From NCBI RefSeq assembly GCF_900187455.1, contig NZ_FYDX01000004.1, positions 186,001-250,000 of the forward strand: a stretch of DNA of 64,000 bases, given 5' to 3'. This DNA is from Pseudomonas sp. Irchel 3E13 (GTDB lineage: Bacteria > Pseudomonadota > Gammaproteobacteria > Pseudomonadales > Pseudomonadaceae). Shown one piece after another: positions 49,414 to 58,077 of the stretch; the stretch's first letter is position 1, and the number at the start of each line of letters is the position of its first letter. The notes beneath the pieces are model-generated. The model ran no database searches and had not been told where the DNA came from. It saw only the letters and a list, made by a program, of their open reading frames with translations. A program made the position numbers and the translations under genes.

Positions 49414-51375
49414 TCACCGCACCAGGCTGTTGCGCAACACCGCCAGCATCTCGTCCTCATGGTTCTCGATCGTAAGCTTCGCACCCCAGTTATCCGACAC
49501 CATCATCAGGTACTGCTTGATACTGTCGATCCCTTGCTGGTGGTAGTGATCCTTCTTCGCCTTCGGCATGTAGTTACTCAGCTTCGAGTTTTTGCTGTGG
49601 CTGATCAGGCACAGGTTGCCGAAAGCGTTGACCCGGCTTTTCGGCAGCCTGAGCTGCTCTGAGAGCGGGTTCTGCGGATAGTAATGCTCCACCGAACTGC
49701 GGAAGGTGAACACGAAGTCGCGGATCTTCTGGTCGCTGCCTTTCTTCTGCTCCCACAGCAGATAGTCGAGGTAGTTGAACACCAGGTTGTTCTCGATGAC
49801 GCCGTACGTCAGCCGGCTAGCGAGCACCTGGTTTTGTTCCACTCCCTCCCGACACGTTTCCTCGTTCGCGTAGATCAACGCGTAGTAACCCGCCTTGTCT
49901 TCCGGCGCCGCGAGCACCCGGTCGAACACGAATGAGCAGGCGATCATTCGCAATGCCGCCAGGTATTCACCCGCCTCCACTGGGTCTCGTTGCCGATACA
50001 GATAGCGCAACGCGGCGGTCAACCAGTACTTGTAGACCTGGCTCGGAGCGGACACATGCAGCGCGCTCGACAGCATCAGGATGCTGCGATTGATGCCGAT
50101 ATCCTCCTCGTCTTCACCAAAGGTGTTGACGTAGCTGATCGCACGCTTGTCCGAGTACTTGAAGCGTTTCAGGCTCCAGCCGTCCGTTGCATTGTGAAAT
50201 TCGCGCTTGATCACGTAGTGGTCGTAAAGCCATTTGCAGCGCAACAGGGCAAGCACGAAACCCTTTACCCGGTCCGGGTCACTGCCTTCGAGTACATGCG
50301 CCTCGAATGCGGGCAGCAATTGCTTGTCATCCAGCGTCAACCGTACCGAACCCGATTCGCCCATCCAGACCTGCAACACCTGCAAGAGGAAGTTGGGGAA
50401 GTTGATGACCGAACTGAAACGTTCGGGCGCGCCGTCGTCTTGCTCTTCCTTGTGCTTGTCACTGGTGCTGACAGGCATTTCGAGAATGCTGGTCAGCGTC
50501 AGCCTGACGCCCTGATCGAGGGTATCGGAATGCGTGTCCGCTACCGCCAGCAAGGCGCTCAGATCATCGAAGCGCTCGACATTCAGCAGGCCACCTTCAT
50601 TGATGAACAGCCGTTCTCGCACCACCGGACCGAAGCCCATTTGCACGTACTTTTCCATGTTCGCGCAGGCTTCCCAGACCTGGTGCAGGCAGGTTTGGGC
50701 AGCAGGCTCTTTCTCCAGCACCTTGAGCAACCGCGCCTTGAGCACTTCGTGTTTCTCAAGCTGCTCACCGCGGTTGTTCATGACTTCGAAGTAATGGTTC
50801 AGATCAGTACCTACGGGCACCTCGACCCGCATGATCTGCACATGGGTGAAGAGGTAATCGGCAAATGCCGACAGCTCCACCGCGTCGCCCAACAACCTTG
50901 GCACCAACTCGCGGATCAGCCGATAGCCCGCTAGGATGCCACTGTTGATTGCCTCGGCCGGCATGCCCTCGGTGCCATCGGCATCACCTTGTGCTGCGGC
51001 AATGGCGGCGAAGGTATCGGTGGAGCGCGGGCGGTTCTCGAACTCGATTCGAGGTGCATCCAGCCAGTCCAGCGCCGTCGGCAAACGCTTTTTCAGGTAC
51101 AGCATCAACAGGGACAGGGTGGTCAGCCGCTGCTGGCCGTCGAGCGTCTCGAACAGCGCCGTACCGGCCCTTTCGCGGCGGTCGACCACCAGCGAGCCCA
51201 AGTAGTAGTTCTTCGTGCTACGGCCCCGGTCCTGCATGGCATCGAGGACGTCCTGAATCAGTTGCGAGATCTCCGCCTCTTCCCACGCGTAATTACGCTG
51301 GTACATGGGGATCAGGTAGTGCGCGCTGCCATCGAGCAGTTGCCGAGTGGACAGCTGGAGAATGGGCTCACTCAT
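49414..51375 (-). CDS. DUF262 protein with HNH-like C-terminal domain
   Basis: A 653-residue protein of the GmrS/ParB-like DUF262 family. The N-terminal domain has YLIPMYQRNYAWEEAEISQL (about 18-37), the ETLDGQQRLTTLS NTPase-type motif (about 77-89), and MNNRGEQLEKHEVLKARLL (about 197-215). The C-terminal ~100 residues carry VEHYYPQNP, AFGNLCLIS and NSKLSN...K, which match the DUF1524-like His-Asn-Asn nuclease pattern. GmrSD-type proteins restrict modified DNA. Its start overlaps the stop of the second DUF262 gene by 8 bp, so the two probably act together. An anti-phage role is inferred. Confidence 0.82.
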   Translation of the reverse strand: MSEPILQLSTRQLLDGSAHYLIPMYQRNYAWEEAEISQLIQDVLDAMQDRGRSTKNYYLGSLVVDRRERAGTALFETLDGQQRLTTLSLLMLYLKKRLPTALDWLDAPRIEFENRPRSTDTFAAIAAAQGDADGTEGMPAEAINSGILAGYRLIRELVPRLLGDAVELSAFADYLFTHVQIMRVEVPVGTDLNHYFEVMNNRGEQLEKHEVLKARLLKVLEKEPAAQTCLHQVWEACANMEKYVQMGFGPVVRERLFINEGGLLNVERFDDLSALLAVADTHSDTLDQGVRLTLTSILEMPVSTSDKHKEEQDDGAPERFSSVINFPNFLLQVLQVWMGESGSVRLTLDDKQLLPAFEAHVLEGSDPDRVKGFVLALLRCKWLYDHYVIKREFHNATDGWSLKRFKYSDKRAISYVNTFGEDEEDIGINRSILMLSSALHVSAPSQVYKYWLTAALRYLYRQRDPVEAGEYLAALRMIACSFVFDRVLAAPEDKAGYYALIYANEETCREGVEQNQVLASRLTYGVIENNLVFNYLDYLLWEQKKGSDQKIRDFVFTFRSSVEHYYPQNPLSEQLRLPKSRVNAFGNLCLISHSKNSKLSNYMPKAKKDHYHQQGIDSIKQYLMMVSDNWGAKLTIENHEDEMLAVLRNSLVR

Positions 51376-52726
51376 GGAAATTCATGTCCTTGAACAGTTG
51401 CAGCAACTCAGGTTCCTTTCTTGTGCTCACCACCATCGGCAACGGATGGGCAAGAAAATCCCGGGGCCGTGACAAGTTCTGAATCACCCGAAACAGATTG
51501 TTGGCCAGTGCATGGTTGTCCACCGTGGCCAGGTGCACCGCGTGCCGCTCCAGGCGCAGGCGATAAGCCCAGACGAACGCCTTCTCGATCGCACGGGAGA
51601 TGTCCTCCAGGCCGAAGGTGTCGATGTAGTAGACAAGCAGGCAGTCGAACAACCCGCGCACATAGCGATCGCCGGTGCGGCTGCGGCCTTTGTAGGTGGC
51701 GAGGGTGGCGAGAATGGCGCGGGCCTGAGGCGCCAGCTCCGCCGTCGTTTGCAGCGCCTTCAACTGCCGCAGCGCGCCGACCTGGCGCTGGTAATGCACG
51801 GCCATTTCGAAAAAACGCCGGCCGTTGATGATGGTCTGGTCGAGGTGGAAGGGAAACGCAAGCGCATCGTCGGAGCCGGCTGGCAGCGCACGGTTCTGCT
51901 GGTCCACCCACTGGTGGGTCATGCGCAGTTGTGCCGCGTAGGGATACTGCGCCGGGTCGGCAAGGTTGACGCCCTTGAACAGGCCCACATCCTCCTTGCC
52001 GAAGTAGCGCGCGGATTCACCCTTGGCCCAGCGCCGGATCCGGTACAGGTAGTTCTCGAACAAGCGGGCCAGTTGGTCGCTGTCGTTGGCCTCCCAGCCG
52101 GCGACCACACTGGCCTTGAACGCATCATCAGCCTGATCGAATTCCCGCAGGTGATACGCCTTGAGCAGGTCATGGGGTTCGAGGTCGCGCCCACGGGCAT
52201 TCTGCGAATCGAAGAACTGAAAAGCCTCGGAGATATCACCCAGGGAGAAGCACACCACCTCGCAGCGGTTCAGCAGGAAATCGATGTGCGCCTCGCTGAA
52301 GTCGCCGGACTGCACCAGGCGGCAAATCGCCTGGTAGTTGCGCTGGAGATTGCGAATCGAGGTCTGGCTGGTGAATTCGGGATTGCTCAACCCGTCCTTG
52401 AGCTGGACGAGTTGCTCGCGCAAATCGCGCGACTCCAGCTCATCCAGGCGGTGGGCTACCAGCGCACGCACAATCAGCATCAGCGTCAACGTGCGCTGTT
52501 GCCCGTCGACGATGTTCAGTTCGCCGTCATTGCGATGGAACACCAGCGTGCCGAGGCGATACGGGTGCTCGCCGGCGAAGGTGGCGAGGTCGTGGAAGAG
52601 CTGGCCGAGGTGTTTTTCGGTCCATTTGTAGGGGCGCTGGTACACGGGAATGTCCAGTTGCAGGGACAGAAGCTGCGCCACCGTGCGAACGTGCAGGTGG
52701 AGAGGCTCCGGAACGTGGGCAGTCAT
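51368..52726 (-). CDS. DUF262 domain protein, partner without nuclease domain
   Basis: A 452-residue DUF262 protein starting at 52726 (AAGGA upstream). QLDIPVYQRPYKWTEKHLGQ (about 23-42), GELNIVDGQQRTLTLMLIVR (about 69-88) and FDSQNARGRDLEPHDLLKAY (about 167-186) are the family motifs. The C-terminal ~200 residues are helical and lack the H..N..N nuclease pattern of its partner. It is the first gene of the two-gene operon and is divergent from a NADAR gene, 148 bp apart. The pair resembles two-component GmrS/GmrD-like arrangements, except that both members keep DUF262. Confidence 0.8.
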   Translation of the reverse strand: MTAHVPEPLHLHVRTVAQLLSLQLDIPVYQRPYKWTEKHLGQLFHDLATFAGEHPYRLGTLVFHRNDGELNIVDGQQRTLTLMLIVRALVAHRLDELESRDLREQLVQLKDGLSNPEFTSQTSIRNLQRNYQAICRLVQSGDFSEAHIDFLLNRCEVVCFSLGDISEAFQFFDSQNARGRDLEPHDLLKAYHLREFDQADDAFKASVVAGWEANDSDQLARLFENYLYRIRRWAKGESARYFGKEDVGLFKGVNLADPAQYPYAAQLRMTHQWVDQQNRALPAGSDDALAFPFHLDQTIINGRRFFEMAVHYQRQVGALRQLKALQTTAELAPQARAILATLATYKGRSRTGDRYVRGLFDCLLVYYIDTFGLEDISRAIEKAFVWAYRLRLERHAVHLATVDNHALANNLFRVIQNLSRPRDFLAHPLPMVVSTRKEPELLQLFKDMNFHE

Positions 52727-52874
52727 GGGGTCGGTCCTTGATCGTTGGTAGTGCCGCCGCAAAGGGTAAGGCAGGCGCATGCTCGCCGATACCCGCGTCA
52801 GCATATGTCGCGCTCGCGCTCACAATTGCCGCGCTGCTATCCTCTGCGCCTCCCGCCATGACGCAAGGACCGAC

Positions 52875-53315
52875 ATGCAGATCCTCTTCTACGAGACCGA
52901 CAAGCCCTACGGTTGCTTCTCGAATTTCTCCCGGCATCCCATCACCCTCGACGGCATCCTCTGGCCAACAACGGAACATTATTTCCAGGCCTGCAAGTTC
53001 ACCGAGCAGGTCGATATCGATGCCGTGCGCGAGGCAAAGACACCTTTCCTCGCCGCACAGATCGGCCGCGAGCGGCATCGCTCGTTCCGCAGCGACTGGG
53101 ATCAGGCCCGCGATCCGGTGATGCTGGAAGCCCTGCGCGCCAAGTTCACCCAGCATGCAGACCTGCGCGAAACGCTACTGGGTACCGGGGATGCGGAACT
53201 GGTGGAACACACCAAAAACGACCGGTACTGGGCGGATGGAGGCGATGGCAGCGGGAAGAACATGCTCGGCAAGTTGCTGGAGCAGGTTCGGGCCGAGCTG
53301 AACCAGACCCATTGA
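52875..53315 (+). CDS. NADAR-family protein (YbiA-like)
   Basis: A 146-residue NADAR protein using the ATG at 52875, where homology begins. Conserved parts: ILFYETDKPYGCFSNFSRHP (3-22), WPTTEHYFQACKF near 34-46, RSDWDQARDPVMLEALRAKF near 78-97 and NDRYWADGGDGSGKNMLGKL near 114-133. Members are N-glycosidases; YbiA acts in riboflavin metabolism, and some homologues remove ADP-ribose from guanine in DNA or act in phage-defence settings. Divergence from the DUF262 pair raises the defence possibility, but a housekeeping role is equally allowed. A terminator follows. Confidence 0.85.
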   Translation: MQILFYETDKPYGCFSNFSRHPITLDGILWPTTEHYFQACKFTEQVDIDAVREAKTPFLAAQIGRERHRSFRSDWDQARDPVMLEALRAKFTQHADLRETLLGTGDAELVEHTKNDRYWADGGDGSGKNMLGKLLEQVRAELNQTH

Positions 53316-53332
53316 TACCAGATGACGCATCC

Positions 53333-53362
53333 CCCTGTGAGAGCCAACTCCCACAGGGTTTT
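53333..53362 (+). terminator. Terminator after NADAR gene
   Basis: CCCTGTG-A-GAG pairs with CTC-C-CACAGGG around CCAA, followed by TTTT. It separates the convergent NADAR and alcohol dehydrogenase genes. Confidence 0.75.
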
Positions 53363-53380
53363 GTGCCAGCCTGAAACGCT

Positions 53381-54535
53381 TTAGTAAATCCCGCGATAGA
53401 TCGCTGCCACCTCCTCCACCGTCATATCCCGAGGATTGCTGTCGATCAAGCGCTTCAACCCCCCGACCACATCCTGCGCCATGCCCGGGATCGAGGCTTC
53501 ATCGATCCCCAGTTTCGACAACCTCGTCTCCAGCCCGCTATCGCGCACCAGATCCTCGATCGCCCGGACGAACGCCTCCGCCGCTTCCGTCTCGCCGGCA
53601 AACACTTCACCCGGCAACAGATGCCCCGCCAACTCGGCATACAGCCGCTGCGCCGCGCTCAGGTTGAAGCGGATCATCGGCGCCATCACCAGTGCATTGG
53701 CATGCCCATGGGGAATGTGGAAACGCGCCCCCAACGGATAGGCCAAGCCGTGAATCGCCGCCACCGAGGCATTGACGAAGGCCATGCCGGCCATCAGCGA
53801 CCCCTGCAGCATCGCTTCCCGCGCCGCGACGTCGCTGCCGTCGGCCAGCACCTTGCGCAGGTTGCCGCCGAGCAGGCGCAGTGCGGTGGTGGCCAGGCCG
53901 TCGGAAATGGGGTTCTTGCGGGTGCGGCTGGTATAGGCCTCGATGGCATGCACCATGGCATCCAGCCCCGTCGCCGCGGTGACCTGGGCCGGCAGGCCGA
54001 GGGTCAGTTGCGGGTCGAGCACGGCCACGTCCGGCATCAGTTGCGCCGAGTACACCGCCTGTTTGCGCTGCTGGGCATCGGTGATCACCGATACCCAGGT
54101 CACTTCCGAGCCGGTCCCCGCCGTGGTCGGCATCAGCACCAGCGGCAGGCGCTGGCCGCGGGCCTTGTCGGTGCCATAGAGGTCGGTCAGCGGCTGCTCG
54201 CTGTTGATCAGCAACGCCACCAGTTTGGCCGCGTCCAGCGAACTGCCGCCGCCAAGACCAAGCACGCCATCGGCCGCGAACGCGCGGCCCTGGCTGACGG
54301 CCTGTTCGACCACTGCGGCGGGCGGATCGGCCACCACCTGGTCGAACACCGCGACGGTGCAGCCCGCCGCTTCCAGCGCGGTCCGGGCCTGGTCGGCGAA
54401 GCCGAGCTTGACGATGCCGGGGTCGCACACCAGCAGCACGCGACGGACCGCGAGGCCGGCGAAGACCTCGCCGATACCCTGCAAGGCACCCGCCGCGCAG
54501 ACGATACGCGGGACACTTCTGAATTCGTGGTTCAT
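53381..54535 (-). CDS. Iron-containing (type III) alcohol dehydrogenase, copy 2
   Basis: A 384-residue group III ADH. The nucleotide-binding GLGGGSSLDAAK is near 94-105; PTTAGTGSEVTWVSV follows near 136; the metal ligands lie in TGLDAMVHAIEAYTS (Asp, His) and IHGLAYPLGARFHIPHGHAN (two His). It oxidises a primary alcohol or diol with NAD+. It is the last gene of the ABC transporter/ADH operon, 10 bp after a paralogue of identical length with which it shares the same motif order, so the two arose by tandem duplication or a close homologous gain. Substrate probably the compound imported by the linked transporter. Confidence 0.9.
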   Translation of the reverse strand: MNHEFRSVPRIVCAAGALQGIGEVFAGLAVRRVLLVCDPGIVKLGFADQARTALEAAGCTVAVFDQVVADPPAAVVEQAVSQGRAFAADGVLGLGGGSSLDAAKLVALLINSEQPLTDLYGTDKARGQRLPLVLMPTTAGTGSEVTWVSVITDAQQRKQAVYSAQLMPDVAVLDPQLTLGLPAQVTAATGLDAMVHAIEAYTSRTRKNPISDGLATTALRLLGGNLRKVLADGSDVAAREAMLQGSLMAGMAFVNASVAAIHGLAYPLGARFHIPHGHANALVMAPMIRFNLSAAQRLYAELAGHLLPGEVFAGETEAAEAFVRAIEDLVRDSGLETRLSKLGIDEASIPGMAQDVVGGLKRLIDSNPRDMTVEEVAAIYRGIY

Positions 54536-54545
54536 GGCGATTTCC

Positions 54546-55700
54546 TCACAGCACCGAGGCGTAGATGGCGCGGGCGTCTTCCCGGCTGACCGGGCGCGGG
54601 TTGTTGATCAGCAGGCGTTCGACCTTCATGGCGTCGTCGCTGAGGCGGTCGAGGTCCGCCTCGGTCACGCCCACCTCCGCCAGGCGCTGGGCGAACGGCA
54701 TGCGTTGCACCAGCGCGGTCATGAAGCCGATAAACGCCTCGCAGGCCTGCGCCGGCGTGTCGAAACGCTGGCCGGGCAGCACGGTCGCCGCCAGTTCGGC
54801 GTACAGCGGCTCTGCGGCGCTGCGGTTGAAATTCAGCACCGGCACCAGCACCAGCGCGTTGCTCAAGCCATGGGGCACGTGGAAATGCCCGCCCAGCGGA
54901 TAGGCCAGCGCGTGCACCGCCGCCACCGGCGCATTGGCGAACGCCATGCCGGCCAGCATCGAGCCCAGCAACATGTCCGAGCGCGCCTGCAGGTCGCCCG
55001 GCTCGGCCAGCACCCGGTCGAGGTTGCCGCCCAACAGGCGCAGGGCCTGTAAGGCGAGGCCGTCGGACAGCACGTTTTTCTTGTGCTTGCTGGTGTAGGC
55101 CTCGATGGCGTGGACCATGGCGTCGACGCCGGTCATGGCGCTCACCGCCGCCGGCAGGCCAACGGTCAGGCGGGCATCGAGCAAGGCGATGTCCGGGTAG
55201 AGCAAGGCGCTGACCACGCCTTTCTTCTCGTGGCTGGGGGTGGTGACGATGGCCACGGCGGTGACTTCCGAGCCGGTGCCGGCGGTGGTCGGCACCTGGA
55301 TCAGCGGCAGGCGCGGGCCCTTGGCCAGGTTGATGCCGTAGATGTCCGTCAGCGCCTGGTCATGGCCGCAGAGCAGCGCCACCAGCTTGGCGGTGTCCAG
55401 CGAACTGCCGCCGCCCAGGCCGATCACCGCCTGGGCCCGGCAGTCGCGCCCCGCCGCCACCGCGTCGAGCACCGACGCCTCGGGCGGGTCGGCCTGGACG
55501 TCGCTGTACAGGGTCACTTCAACGCCGGCTTCGCGCAGCGCACGCATCGGCGCCTCCAGCAGGCCGGCGCGTTGCAGACCCGGGTCGCTGACCAGCAGCA
55601 CGCGTTCGGCACCGAGTTCGCGGCACAGCGCGCCGAGACGCAAGGCGCCATCGACTTCGCAGATCACCCGTGGCGCGGTTTCAAAGGTAAAGGTCGACAT
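54546..55700 (-). CDS. Iron-containing (type III) alcohol dehydrogenase, copy 1
   Basis: A 384-residue group III ADH, paralogue of the downstream gene. GLGGGSSLDTAKLVALL, PTTAGTGSEVTAVAIVT, TGVDAMVHAIEAYTSKHKKN and VHALAYPLGGHFHVPHGLSN hold the cofactor-binding and Fe-ligand residues. It starts 6 bp after the LivF-like ATPase gene, so it is surely co-transcribed with the transporter. Two enzymes in tandem suggest either different chain lengths or successive oxidation of the two ends of a diol. Confidence 0.9.
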   Translation of the reverse strand: MSTFTFETAPRVICEVDGALRLGALCRELGAERVLLVSDPGLQRAGLLEAPMRALREAGVEVTLYSDVQADPPEASVLDAVAAGRDCRAQAVIGLGGGSSLDTAKLVALLCGHDQALTDIYGINLAKGPRLPLIQVPTTAGTGSEVTAVAIVTTPSHEKKGVVSALLYPDIALLDARLTVGLPAAVSAMTGVDAMVHAIEAYTSKHKKNVLSDGLALQALRLLGGNLDRVLAEPGDLQARSDMLLGSMLAGMAFANAPVAAVHALAYPLGGHFHVPHGLSNALVLVPVLNFNRSAAEPLYAELAATVLPGQRFDTPAQACEAFIGFMTALVQRMPFAQRLAEVGVTEADLDRLSDDAMKVERLLINNPRPVSREDARAIYASVL

Positions 55701-55706
55701 GGTTTT

Positions 55707-56354
55707 TTATCCTGCTCGCACGCTGCCGCGCTCGATGCGGTAGAGCGCATCGACGAGGTCAGCGGAATGGGTGTCATCGGATTCGGAGATCAGCACGCAC
55801 AGGCCTTCCTGTCCGAGCTGGGCGATCACTTCGCTGAGGCGCCGCGACAGCACCGGCGCCACGCCCTCGAACGGCTCGTCGAGGATCAGCAGGCGGTTGC
55901 CCGGCATCAGCGCCCGGGCCAGGGCCACCAGTTTCTGCTGGCCGCCGGACAACTGCATGGCGCGGCGGTCGCGGAACTGGGCGATTTCCGGGATCAGGCC
56001 GTAGACCCACTCCAGGCGCTCGGCACTGCCCGGCAGCTTGTTGGCCCACACCGGCAGCAGGATGTTTTCTTCCACCGTCAGTGCCGGGATCAGCCGGCGA
56101 TCTTCGGGCAGGTAGCTGATGCCCGCCGCCGCGCGCTGGTGGCCGGGCTGGGCGCAGAGGTCGTTGCCGGCGAAGTGGATCGAGCCGGAGGTGGCGTCGA
56201 GCAGGCCCATCAGGGTGCGGATCAGCGTGGTCTTGCCGGCGCCGTTGTGGCCGATCAGGCCGACCATTTGCCCGGCGCCGACGTCCAGCGAGACGTCGTG
56301 CAGGATCGGCACCGATTCGATGGCGACGTTGAGGTTGCGAATTTCCAGGCTCAT
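55707..56354 (-). CDS. ABC transporter ATP-binding protein, LivF-like
   Basis: A 215-residue ATPase. Walker A GHNGAGKTT near 35-43, signature LSGGQQKLVALARAL near 135, Walker B LLILDEPFEG, and ISESDD in the H-loop position; LivF proteins commonly lack the H-loop His. It is shorter than typical LivF (~235). Its start overlaps the LivG-like stop (ATGA). It energises uptake with the LivG-like subunit, LivH/LivM permeases and solute-binding proteins upstream in the operon. Confidence 0.88.
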   Translation of the reverse strand: MSLEIRNLNVAIESVPILHDVSLDVGAGQMVGLIGHNGAGKTTLIRTLMGLLDATSGSIHFAGNDLCAQPGHQRAAAGISYLPEDRRLIPALTVEENILLPVWANKLPGSAERLEWVYGLIPEIAQFRDRRAMQLSGGQQKLVALARALMPGNRLLILDEPFEGVAPVLSRRLSEVIAQLGQEGLCVLISESDDTHSADLVDALYRIERGSVRAG

Positions 56355-57121
56355 GCGGTTGCCCCCTTGTGTGCCCGCTGGCCGCCGGTGACCAGTTCCT
56401 GGACCCGGGCGTTGGCCAATACCGTTTGCGGCGGGCCGTCGGCCAGCACTTCGCCGCTGTAGAACGCGAGGATCCGCGACACGTAGCGGCGCACCACGTC
56501 CATGTCGTGCTCGACGAACAGCACGGTGACCTGATGCCGCGACACCACCTGCATCACGGTGTCCATCAACTGGGTCTTTTCCTCGGCGCTGACGCCGCTG
56601 GTGGGTTCGTCGAGCAAGAGCATCTGCGGGTCGCCGATCAGCGCCATGGCGATATCGATCAGCTTGCGCACGCCTTGCGGCACCGCGGTGACCTTGCTGT
56701 CGCGCCAGGCGAGGATGCTGAACTCGTTGAGAATCGCCTCGGCGCGGGCGATCCGCGCGTCATTGCGCAGCGGCCGCAGCAGCGATGGGAACGGCGATTC
56801 GGCGGCGGCCAGGGCGATCAGCAGGTTGTCCAGCACGGTCAGTTCGGGGAACAACTGGGCGACCTGGAACGAGCGGGCCATGCCGGCGCGGGTGATCGCC
56901 CGCGGCGTGCGGCCGATGATCGACTGGCCGTTGAAGAGGATTTCGCCGCGGCTCGGCTTGAGGTAGCCGGTGACCATGTTGATGAAGGTGGTCTTGCCGG
57001 CGCCGTTGGAGCCGATCACGCCCACCACTTCGCCCTTGCTGATGCTGACGTTGACGTCCTTGGCGGCGGTGACCGCGCCAAATTCCTTGTACAGCCCACG
57101 GGTTTCGAGAATGCAGCTCAT
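56351..57121 (-). CDS. ABC transporter ATP-binding protein, LivG-like
   Basis: A 256-residue ATPase using the ATG at 57121, which overlaps the LivM stop; the frame runs on to 57175 without support. Walker A GSNGAGKTTF near 38-47, FQVAQLFPELTVLDNLL Q-loop, Walker B MLLLDEPTSG and H-loop VEHDMD are intact. The ABC signature is degenerate: where LSxGQ is expected the sequence reads VPQGVRKLIDIAMAL. The partner LivF-like ATPase has a canonical LSGGQ, so the pair may have one weak ATP site. Confidence 0.86.
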   Translation of the reverse strand: MSCILETRGLYKEFGAVTAAKDVNVSISKGEVVGVIGSNGAGKTTFINMVTGYLKPSRGEILFNGQSIIGRTPRAITRAGMARSFQVAQLFPELTVLDNLLIALAAAESPFPSLLRPLRNDARIARAEAILNEFSILAWRDSKVTAVPQGVRKLIDIAMALIGDPQMLLLDEPTSGVSAEEKTQLMDTVMQVVSRHQVTVLFVEHDMDVVRRYVSRILAFYSGEVLADGPPQTVLANARVQELVTGGQRAHKGATA

Positions 57122-58077
57122 GCCTTGGCCTCCACTGCCTTGGCCCGGCGGGCCTGACCACTGAACAGGCTCCACAGGCCCTTGGGTAGGAACACGATGA
57201 TCGCCAGCAAGGTGATGCCGAGGATCATCTGCCAGCTATGCGGCACCAGCTCGATGGCGTAGGTGCGCACCACGGCGAACAGCACCGCGGCGATGATCGG
57301 CGCCGCCACGTGGGCCGTGCCGCCGAGCAAGGCGATGAAGACGAACTCGCCGGAAGTAATCCAGTAAGCCATTTCCGGGTCGATATGCCCGGCCGCCAGG
57401 GCCATGAAACCGCCGCCCAGCGCCGATACCCCGGCAGCGGCGACGTAGTTCATGTACAGCACCCAGCGCGGCGACTGGCCGAGGTACTCGACCCGCACTT
57501 CGTTCTCGCGGATCGCCTCGCACATCGCCCCGGCGCTGCTGCGGCCGTAGCGGTGCAGCAACACCGCGAGCACGGCGGACACGGCAACGATGATGACGAA
57601 CAACGCCAGCGGCGCCTGCCCCGCCGCCGGGCTCCAGCCGAACAGGGTCCAGGCCTTGACGTTGAAGCCGTCGGTGCTGCCCAGGGCCGGGCTTTTCACC
57701 AGCATGCCGTAGAGGATCATCGAGAACGCCAGCGACAGCATGGCGAAGAAGATCTCGCGGTAGCGGGTCATCAGCAGGCCGAGGATCATCGCCAGCGCCA
57801 CCGCGGCAGTGACGCCGATCAGCAGCAGGGTCGGCAGGTCACTGAGGTTGAGGAAATGCCCGCTCATGCCCACGGCGTAGCCACCGATGCAGAAGTACAG
57901 GCCCTGGCCAAAGGTCACCAGGCCGGCGCGCATCTGCATCACCACGCCTTGCACCACCATCGACTTGGCCAGCGCCATGGTCAGCAGGAACACCAGCCAT
58001 TGCGGGGCGATCAGGCCACTCGCGGCGAGCACGGCGGCGACGCCGAGCAGAATCAGTTCGGTTTTATCCAGGCGCAT
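57118..58077 (-). CDS. ABC transporter permease, LivM-like
   Basis: A 319-residue inner-membrane permease with about 8-9 hydrophobic segments. Typical LivM text: GLVTFGQGLYFCIGGYAVGM near 54-73 and RENEVRVEYLGQSPRWVLYM near 189, then GSLAGGFMALAAGH-like helices. It pairs with the LivH-like subunit to form the translocation path of a branched-chain amino acid/amide-type (HAAT) importer. Its start shares one base with the LivH stop (TGATG). Confidence 0.9.
   Translation of the reverse strand: MRLDKTELILLGVAAVLAASGLIAPQWLVFLLTMALAKSMVVQGVVMQMRAGLVTFGQGLYFCIGGYAVGMSGHFLNLSDLPTLLLIGVTAAVALAMILGLLMTRYREIFFAMLSLAFSMILYGMLVKSPALGSTDGFNVKAWTLFGWSPAAGQAPLALFVIIVAVSAVLAVLLHRYGRSSAGAMCEAIRENEVRVEYLGQSPRWVLYMNYVAAAGVSALGGGFMALAAGHIDPEMAYWITSGEFVFIALLGGTAHVAAPIIAAVLFAVVRTYAIELVPHSWQMILGITLLAIIVFLPKGLWSLFSGQARRAKAVEAKA

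Noticed and set aside
47105..49417. 770-codon minus-strand open frame over the siderophore receptor gene
   Set aside because: Antisense shadow of a well-matched TonB receptor; no domain or plausible start.
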